A stretch of 64,000 nt of DNA, from positions 89,107-153,106 of the forward strand of contig QKWP01000133.1 of the NCBI GenBank assembly GCA_003550325.1, read 5' to 3'. A model generated the notes under the pieces. The model saw only the letters and a list, made by a program, of their open reading frames with translations. It ran no database searches and had not been told where the DNA came from. Below, piece after piece: positions 56,388 to 64,000 of this stretch; positions within the stretch are counted from its first letter, which is position 1; each line of letters opens with the position of its first letter. Source of the stretch: Gigaspora rosea. Taxonomy: Eukaryota; Glomeromycota; Glomeromycetes; Diversisporales; Gigasporaceae. The position numbers and the translations under genes are program-made.

Positions 56388-57415
56388 CTATTTAGTAATC
56401 TTATTATTCATGCACTCAACTATTCTATGATTACATAAATTATGCAATAGCACTTCTCTACGATAATACCAAACTATTTCATAATGATTGAATTTTTGGA
56501 TTTGTGTCTCGGGTTTGGGTTCCTGGGCTCGAATCAGACTTGCATTACTGGCTTGAGTCAGTCCTGTGTCACAGGTTTGCAAGTTATGAGCTTGAGTCGG
56601 TTCTGTGTCACAGTTTGAGGCTTGGCCATTACACCATTTCCTCCTTAATGACCCTTTTATTTTTCTTTCTGCTTTTGCACTCAAATTTTCGTTGTCTAGG
56701 TTTGTGAGGGTAATGTCGGTAAAACATTTCTACTACCTCTTGAGCATGAGCTACGTTTTCAGCAGGTTCCCAGAAATGTTCATTGATATCGTATCCTTTC
56801 CAGTCAATAAGGTAGTGTAATTTCTTGCAAATAATCTTTGTATCAAGTATTTTGTTCACCTTATATTCGTTTTCGTCTTCTAGAGTTACAGGTGGTGGTG
56901 GATCTAATGCTCTACCCAGAATTGTTTAGTTATATATGGCTCCAGCAGGAAGATATGGAAAGTATTATGAATTTTAGAGGAAGGAGGTAAATTAAGCTGA
57001 TATGCTACCTGGTTGATTATTTTTAAAATGGTATATGGTCCTAATTTTTGATAATCAAGTTTCTTGGAAGGCCATGTAGTGTGAATATTTCGATGTAAGA
57101 GCCATACTCTGTCGCCCACCTTAAGCTTGAGACCTTCTTGTCATTTTTGGTTAGCATGTGTTTTGTAATGTTTTTGAGCTGTTTTCAATTCGTTGATAAG
57201 CGTTTCTCTAATTTTTTGTAGTTGTTTGGCCTTGATTTTGACTGACGGGACTGTGAAACTAAAGGGAGTCTGCAAATCAAAGTACGGGTAAAAACCATAG
57301 TTGGCAAAGAAAGGTGAGGTTTTGGTAAAGGCATGAACTGAATTATTATAAGCAAATTCGTCTAACAGAAGCAGGTCTGTCCAGTGATTCTAATGGTGAT
57401 TGATTGTGCATCTGT
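56388..57415 (-). pseudogene. Ty3/gypsy integrase C-terminus with chromodomain, truncated
   Basis: Read on the minus strand from 57415: NHWTDLLLLDEFAYNNSVHA, TKTSPFFANYGFYPYF (end of the integrase core), then GDRVWLLHRNIHTTWPSKKL, LGPYTILKIINQVAYQLNLP and SSKIHNTFHIFLLEPY (GPY/F-type C-terminal domain). A chromodomain follows (KKLHYLIDWKGYDINEHFWE, PAENVAHAQEVVEMFYRHY; 56700-56850). A frameshift near 56680 joins a tail ending VECMNNKITK at 56388. A stop after ANQK near 57135 breaks the frame. This arrangement is typical of chromoviruses, where the chromodomain directs integration to marked chromatin. No LTRs, protease or reverse transcriptase are present, so it is a 5'-truncated relic. Confidence 0.85.
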
Positions 57416-57453
57416 ATTAACTTTGTAGAGCAATATTAGCTCTAAATGTATAA

Positions 57454-57574
57454 CAAATATATTTTCAAAATCTTATCACTGTAAAGAGTTGATATAAATT
57501 TATAAATTTATATATAAAATTTAATTTTCAAAATATATTAACTCTTTATAGTAATGAAATTTTAAAATATATTT
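57454..57574. repeat. 121-bp inverted repeat
   Basis: AAATATATTTTCAAAATCTT and TGTAAAGAGTTGATATA are mirrored by the right arm ending TTTTAAAATATATTT. 57580-58520 contains only AT-rich sequence. Confidence 0.65.
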
Positions 57575-60500
57575 GGTATACATGTAAAGCTGATATAGAT
57601 CTATAAAGTTACTAGTTAGATTTTTTAAAACCTTTTAGATAAAAGTTATAGCTATTTAAACAACTAAAATACTCTGTATAACTGTTAAGTATAGGTTCCT
57701 AGCACTATATAAAATAAAAATTTTTTTATTTTAAATATTTTTTTATTTTAAATAATTTTTTTATTTTAAATTATTTTTTAATTTATTTAATTTAGCATTT
57801 AGTATAAGATAAATTTATTCTTTTATTTTAAATTATTTTTTTTATTTTTTTTTACTTTAAATTATTTTTATTTTCATAATCGTGAAATAATGTATAGATA
57901 GTTATTCTGAATTCATATAGGGTGAATTTGATGCAATAGGTCCCAATATAATAATTCAGTAACTAGATATAAAAATCTTAATTTTTATTGAATATTGCTT
58001 TGCTTTATTTTTTTTTTAGTAGTTTTAAATCAAATGTAAATTACACTTTAACCACATAGAATATAATCTATTGGTTAATTAAATATGTTTATTCACATAT
58101 ATATATTACTCATATATATATGTTTATTGTATTACCAATATATAATAAATTAATATTCAAGCCTCAACTTACACCTGAACATTTCATAATAGCAACAAAA
58201 GTTTGCTACTTTTAAAGGTTATACTAAATCTTTTATAAAAATCTAAGTTCCAAAAAAGTTTAGCAAAAATTTCAACTTTAAGTATAAATACAAAAAAGAG
58301 CATATCAAATAATATTACTAGATTAAAAAGTAATTAAGGTTTGCAGAATAGTGATAGTGCTAGTAATTTTAATAAGACAGATGTTTTTTTTATAAATGAA
58401 AATTTACTTTTTTTAGAGTAAAATTTTAATTTTTTTTATAATTTATCAAATATATTTAAAATATAAAGGGTTAATTAAGAATGTTAAAATTCAAGATGCA
58501 TTATATTTAATTATTAATATTTTAAGAGTAAATCTATGGACCATCCCCATAGGTTTTGTTAAATACCATCCCCCTAAATTAAAAAATTTTAAAAGTTTGA
58601 GCGAAGATATCTTGACAACCATCTAACTAAATTCAATAAACTTTTTTTTATTTGAATTTTATGCATTTATAGATTTAAAATAAAAAAAGTTCATTGAATT
58701 TAGTCAGATAGTTGTCAAGATATCTTCGCACAAAGTTAGCGAAAAATCAAAATGTCTATCAAAATAAAAGCTGCACCAAGATTTTTTAAAACTTGAGCAA
58801 AGATATCTTGACAACCATTTGACCAAATTCAATGAACTTTTTTTTATTTGAATTCTATGCCTTTATAGAATTAAAATAAAAAAAATTATTGAATTTGGTT
58901 AGAAAGTTGTCAAGATATCTTTGCTCAAAGTTTTAAAAAAATCTTGGCACAGCTTTTATTTTGATAGACATTTTGATTTTTCTCTAACTTTAGCAAAGAT
59001 ATCTTGACAACTATCTAACTAAATTCAATGAACTTTTTTTATTTGAATTTTATAATTTCATAGAATTCAAATAAAAAAAAGTTCATTGAATTTAGTTAGA
59101 TGGTTATCAAGATAACTTCACTCAATTTAGAGAAAAATCAAACTGTCTATTAAAATATAAGCTGCACCAAGATTTTTTTAAAACTTTGAGCAAAGATATC
59201 TTGACAACCTTCTGACCAAATTCGATGATTTTTTTATTTTAATTCTATAAAGGCATAGAATTCAAATAAAAAAAGTTCATCGAATTTGGTCAGATGGTTG
59301 TCAAGATATCTTTGCTCAAAGTTTTAAAAAAATCTTGGCGCAGCTTTTATTTTGATAGACGTTTTGATTTTTCTCTAACTTTGTGCGAAGATATCTTGAC
59401 AACTATCTGACTAAATTCAATGAACTTTTTTTTATTTGAATTCTATGAATTCATAGAATTCAAATAAAAAAAAGTTCATTGAATTTAGTCAGATGGTTGT
59501 CAAGATATCTTCGCTCAAACTTAGAGAAAAATCAAAACGTCTATCAAAATAAAAGCTGCGCCAAGATTTTTTTAAAACTTTGAGCAAAGATATCTTGACA
59601 ACCATTTGACCAAATTCAATGAACTTTTTTTTATTTGAATTCTATGCCTTTATAGAATTAAAATAAAAAAAATTATTGAATTTGGTTAGAAAGTTGTCAA
59701 GATATCTTTGCTCAAAGTTTTAAAAAAATCTTGGCACAGCTTTTATTTTGATAGACATTTTGATTTTTCTCTAACTTTAGCAAAGATATCTTGACAACTA
59801 TCTAACTAAATTCAATGAACTTTTTTTATTTGAATTTTATAATTTCATAGAATTCAAATAAAAAAAAGTTCATTGAATTTAGTTAGATGGTTATCAAGAT
59901 AACTTCACTCAATTTAGAGAAAAATCAAACTGTCTATTAAAATATAAGCTGCACCAAGATTTTTTTAAAACTTTGAGCAAAGATATCTTGACAACCTTCT
60001 GACCAAATTCGATGATTTTTTTATTTTAATTCTATAAAGGCATAGAATTCAAATAAAAAAAGTTCATCGAATTTGGTCAGATGGTTGTCAAGATATCTTT
60101 GCTCAAAGTTTTAAAAAAATCTTGGTGCAGCTTTTATTTTGATAGATGTTTTGATTTTTCTCTAATTTTGAGCGAAGATATCTTGACAACTATCTGACAA
60201 AATTCAATGAACTTTTTTTTATTTTATTTCTATGAATTCATAGAATTAAAATAAAAAAAAGTTCATTGAATTTAGTCAAATAGTTGTCAAGATATCTTTA
60301 CTCAAAATTAAAGAAAAATCAAAGCGTCTATCAAAATAAAAGCTGTACCAAGATTTTTTAAAACTTTGAGCAAAGATATTTTGACAACCATCTGACCAAA
60401 TTCGATAAACTTTTTTATTTGAATTCTATGCCTTTATAGAATTAAAATAAAAAATTTGTCAAATTTTGTCATTTGGTCGTCAAGATATTTTTGCTCAAAG

Positions 60501-60699
60501 TTGAGCAAATCTATGGACCATTCACATAGGTCTTGTTTAGTAATAGAGATTCTACCAAATGGCCATGATTCTACCAGTAGCTACCAGTAGGTGGTAACTA
60601 CCAGTAGTTACTACTACCAGTAGATCTACTAGTCGAATTCTGATTGGTCAATCTGACAAAAATGTTTTTATACTACCCTACGATCGACAATAGTTATTA

Positions 60700-60896
60700 C
60701 AGTCGCACCCCCCTAAGTGCATGCCCTCGGGACCATAGTGAAAAAAAGCCAAAATGTGCACTTAGAGGGGGTTTGCACTTAGAGAGGTTAAAATTTATAA
60801 TTGTTATATTGTTTGGGACCAAGAGGGGCCGTGCACTTAAAGAGGTTTTTCATATACCGTGCACTTAGGGGGTGTGCACTTAGGGGGGTGCGACTG
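60700..60896. mobile_element. 197-bp Tc1/mariner-type MITE
   Basis: TA lies at 60698-60699 and 60897-60898. The 22-base ends are identical and begin CAGTCGCACCCCCCTAAGTG. The interior repeats TGCACTTAGAGGGG-type words five or six times, i.e. the TIR tail amplified. It inserted into a TAGTTGCTACATAGTAAAG-family element (junction GTTATTA/CATAGTAAAG). Confidence 0.92.
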
Positions 60897-60899
60897 TAC

Positions 60900-61316
60900 A
60901 TAGTAAAGTCCAAATTTTATTATGCTAGTCGATTATCATCGCTTAAGTAAACTTATTTGGAAGGTCAAAATATATATGCTATATAATTTTTAGCGAAATT
61001 GAAAAAGATTTTATTATTTGACTTTTAATTTTTACTCTCAATGAAAAAATTAAAATTTATATTTGATGAACATAAAAATTAAAAGCTAAATAATAAGAAG
61101 TTCTCTAATTTGTATGAAGTTTCAGAGATTATGCATTTTAGTCTTCTAAATATATTTACTTAAGCGCTTATGATCGATTTACATAGTAAAATTTGGACTT
61201 TACTATATAGCAACTACTTGCGATCGCTAAAAAACCTCTTTCACCCGAAAATAAACTATTTCTAATTTTTTGTTTAACTTTTGCTCAAAAAAGGGTAACT
61301 TATTTTTAGACACATG
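60900..61316. repeat. CGAAAATAAGCTACC-family element, left end displaced by a MITE
   Basis: CATAGTAAAGTCCAAATTTTA and CTTAAGTAAACTTATTTGG are mirrored at 61140-61210. The right terminus (GGGTAACTTATTTTTAGACA, then a CAGTA end) matches the family TIR with changes. The left terminus continues left of the mariner-type MITE (ACTACCCTACGATCG at 60671). Confidence 0.65.
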
Positions 61317-61440
61317 CAGTATTCAGATGCATTAACCCGAGTATAGACATAGTATTGATATATACTACATTTGTTTATAATATTAGTATATAGTAAATAG
61401 ATAAATTCTATTGGCTTCAATTTTTAACTAATAGTATCTA

Positions 61441-62603
61441 CAGGACCCCGAAGAATACATATATAACTCAGATCTAGACTCAAAATTTTAATATAACTTT
61501 ATACACTTAATTTTATTAAAAGCTTTATACAAAATTATCATATAAGTTCAAATTTACTATAAATTATACAATTTCAGATCTGAGTACCAGTATGATCATG
61601 TTAACCACCAAAGCCAAAAACATAATTACACAAAAAAAAGTGACCAAGAGAAAATCAGAAACCTATCTAGAAAAAGAAGGGCGGTAGTTAACTGTGTTCA
61701 AATTCAACAACAAAATTTTTAGTTCCGAAAATAAGCTACCCATACGATCGATGGACGTTGCTACATAGTAAAGTCTAAATTTTACTAAGCAAATCGATTA
61801 AAGTCGCATAAGTAACATTGTTCAGCAGATCAAAATACGCGTACCCTGAAAATTGCATACAAATTGGAGAACTTTTTATTATTTGAACTTTAATTTTTAC
61901 GTTCAACGGGTTTTTTTTTATAAAAAAAAATCCGTTGAACGTAAAAATTAAAAGTCAAATAATAGAAAGTTCTCCGATTTGTATGAAATTTTCAAGATAC
62001 GCGTATTTTTATCTGCTGAACAATGTTACTTATGCGACTTTAATCGATTTACTTAGTAAAATTTAGACTTTACTATGTAGCGACTATAATCGATTGACCA
62101 AAAATCGCTTTATAAGTTACTCCTGATTTTTTTCTGCATATTTATTTATTGTTTATAACATATTTATTTATCGTCTACAGCATATTTATTTATTGTCTAC
62201 AGCATATTTATTTATTTATTTTACTTATTAAAGTCTGTATTCAAAAATAAGCTACCTCTTTATAGTGCTTTAAATTACTTTATAGTGCTTTAAATTACTT
62301 AAAATAGTAAATAAGCTACCCACGGTTTTTTTTGTTAAAAATCGGCAAAAAAAAGGTAGCTGCAACATACGGTATATATCGATTTATATCTACTTAAAAA
62401 TTTTCCCAATGTATATATAGTATCATTATACAAAAAAAGATTGTACTTGTTATAAAGATCATCTTTGTTATACAAATAAACATCTAACTTTTTAAAAAAT
62501 TACCAGTTGGTTATACAAATTTAAACATACGACATATGGAAAAATTATATATAAGTCTATACAAAGCCAGATCTCAGTATTACATATATTCTTCGGGGTC
62601 CTG
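61441..62603. mobile_element. 1.16-kb TIR element with CAGGACCCCGAAGAATA ends
   Basis: CAGGACCCCGAAGAATACAT and the inverse of ATATTCTTCGGGGTCCTG form the ends. TATCTA stands at 61435-61440 and 62604-62609. The six-base duplication is not diagnostic, and TATCTA is also a frequent word of the surrounding hAT element. It contains two more pieces of the CGAAAATAAGCTACC family. Confidence 0.65.
61727..62366. repeat. CGAAAATAAGCTACC-family foldback cluster
   Basis: TTCCGAAAATAAGCTACCC starts at 61727. The inner arms GTTGCTACATAGTAAAGTC and GCAGATCAAAATACGCGTA are mirrored to about 62090, meeting at CGTTCAACGGGTTTTTTTTT and its inverse. 62150-62235 repeats TATTTATTTATTGTCTACAG. A second end pair, TTCAAAAATAAGCTACC (62233) and GGTAGCTGCAACATACGG (62354), closes the cluster. 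Confidence 0.7.
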
Positions 62604-63748
62604 TATCTACCATGCATATTAAAAATCTACTGGGTATCTACCAGTATCTACCGGTAGATACCAGTGGTAGATATCTACTAGTAGCTACCAACTCACATCA
62701 CTAGTCTTGTTAAATACCATCCTCCCAATCAAAATAAAAAATTTTAAAATTTTGATCGAAGATATCTTGACAACCATTTGACTAAATTCAATGAACTTTT
62801 TTTTTATTTGAATTCTATGAATTCATAAAATTCAAATAAAAAAATGTTTATTGAATTTAGTTAGATGGTTGACAAGAAATCTTCGCACAAAGTTAGAGAA
62901 AAATCAAAACGTCTATCAAAATAAAAATTGCACCAAGATTTTTTTAAAACTTTGAGCAAAGATATCTTAACAACCATCTGACCAAATTCAATAAACTTTT
63001 TTTTTATTTTAATTCTATGCCTTTATAGAATTAAAATAAAAAAATTTTATCAAATTTGGTCAGATAGTTGTCAAGATATCTTTGCTTGAAGTTTTAAAAA
63101 AATCTTGGTACAGCTTTTATTTTGATAGACGTTTTGATTTTTCTCTAATTTTGAGTGAAGATATCTTGACAACTATCTGACTAAATTCAATGAACTTTTT
63201 TTTATTTGAATTTTATGAATTCATAGAATTCAAATAAAAAAAAGTTCATTGAATTTAGTAGATGGTTGTCAAGATATCTTTGCTCAAAGTTAGAGAAAAA
63301 TCAAAATGTCTATCAAAATATAAGCTGCACAAAGATTTTTAAAACTTCGAGCAAAGATATCTTGAAAACTATCTGACCAAATTCGATGAATTTTTTTATT
63401 TTAATTCTATAAAGGCATAGAATTCAAATAAAAAAAGTTCATCGAATTTGGTCAGATAGTTGTCAAGATATCTTTGCTCAAAGTTTTAAAAATTCTTGGC
63501 ACAGCTTTATTTTAATAAACATTTTGATTTTTCTCTAACTTTGTATGAAGATATCTTGATAACTATCTGACTAAATTCAATGAACTTTTTTTATTTAAAT
63601 TCTATAAATGCATAGAATTCAAATAAAAAAAAGTTCATTGAATTTTGTTAGATGGTTGTCAAGATATCTTTGCTCAAACTTTTAAAATTTTTTATTTTAG
63701 GGGGATAGTATTTAACAAAATCTGTGGGGATGGTCCATAGATTTACTC

Positions 63749-64000
63749 ATATTTTAATTGTAAAATACTTTATTAATTTTTTTTATTAATAAATATTTGT
63801 AATATTTTATAGATAGTTATATATTTTATAATGAATATCTATATATTATAGCTATGTATAAAATAAGTAAAAAATTGATAGCAAAATTACAAAGTAATTA
63901 GACTTGGTCATTATCTATTTAGCCCTAAATTTACACAAAAAGATGGTATTGTATATCATATTTTTGATAAATATGAAATTAAAATAACTTTATTAAAATT
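63749..64000. other. AT-rich end of window
   Basis: No coding or repeat structure that can be supported is visible. Confidence 0.5.

Larger units (their letters stand above)
60538..62703. mobile_element. 2.17-kb non-autonomous hAT-like element
   Basis: It is flanked by the 8-bp duplication GTCTTGTT (60530-60537 and 62704-62711). The ends are TAGTAATAGAGATT and, inverted, TAGTGATGTGAGTT. Subterminal regions are packed with CTACCAGTAG and TATCTACCAGTAT words. Eight-base duplications and TAG-type ends are hAT hallmarks. No transposase is present. It holds several nested elements. Confidence 0.8.
58525..63748. mobile_element. Foldback element built of about 15 palindromes, split by a hAT-like insertion
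   Basis: The outer ends are GAGTAAATCTATGGACCATC and its inverse at 63729-63748, each followed by a CCCCAYAG..TTTGTTAAATA segment. The interior (58590-60500 and 62740-63690) repeats a unit of about 195 bp. Each unit is itself a palindrome (AGATATCTTGACAACC, GACCAAATTCAATGAAC, TTTTTTTATTTGAATTC and inverse). Units are separated by a linker with GTCTATCAAAATAAAAGCTG that alternates in orientation. About ten palindromes lie left of the inserted element and five right of it. 58796-59330 and 59579-60113 look identical, a 783-bp-period duplication. Non-coding. Confidence 0.85.

Noticed and set aside
58590..63690. CRISPR-like regular repeat spacing
   Set aside because: The repeats are themselves long palindromes, spacers are conserved and inverted rather than unique, and the context is eukaryotic.

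Overview
The window is very AT-rich, eukaryotic, intron-containing and dominated by transposable elements. The protein families that can be recognised are: a pogo-type transposase, Tc1/mariner and Mutator transposases, a Sel1-repeat fragment, a tyrosine-kinase-like fragment, a DUF4419 protein, a Ty3/gypsy chromodomain integrase and two multi-copy transposon-like ORF families. Together they point to a fungus, most likely an arbuscular mycorrhizal fungus (Glomeromycotina); that is inference from recalled family distribution, not a search. Only one probable host gene is fully open (DUF4419, 35130-36215, minus). One mobile element looks intact: a 1,270-bp Tc1/mariner copy at 43924-45193.

Layout. 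281-3705 (minus): six-exon DDE-like element gene with one frameshift, its 0.9-kb intron loaded with MITEs. 4595-5230: tandem array of about 118 bp. 5783-8171 (minus): pogo transposase with an RGG-rich 115-residue linker inside its DDE domain and one in-frame TGA. 10134-10463: assembly gap cutting a minus-strand gene (exon 1 at 11979-12202). 12.9-24.3 kb: no convincing genes, but a run of long palindromes and foldback elements (14365-14991, 15672-16745, 17182-17520, 17826-18187, 18376-18680, 19674-20524, and 21487-22334 inside a 2.3-kb hAT-like element) and a 270-bp satellite. 25802-31422 (plus): decayed multi-exon ORF, split by a long tRNA-headed SINE with a 15-bp target-site duplication. 35130-36215: DUF4419 gene.

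37181-55894 is one old LTR retrotransposon. Its left LTR is split by a 10.8-kb element (38891-49677; ends CACAG/CTGTG; TAA duplication). That element holds a foldback element, a Mutator-like element (43091-47331) carrying a Sel1-repeat gene fragment, and, inside the Mutator transposase, the intact Tc1/mariner. The LTR element's non-autonomous interior carries a decayed protein-kinase fragment. 56388-57415 is a truncated Ty3/gypsy integrase plus chromodomain.

58525-63748 is a foldback element made of at least 15 consecutive palindromes. It is split by a hAT-like element (60538-62703, 8-bp duplication GTCTTGTT), which itself holds a further TIR element and several MITEs.

The most unusual signal runs across families. 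Palindromic elements that otherwise look unrelated share a spaced formula (GATATCTC, 12 nt, then RCCRATTTNRATG, and in three of them CTCTACAACT about 43-44 nt later). A second set shares CTTAAGTAAAGTTGTTCAG followed by ATCAAAATAC. These shared words suggest a common ancestor or a common constraint on the hairpin arms.
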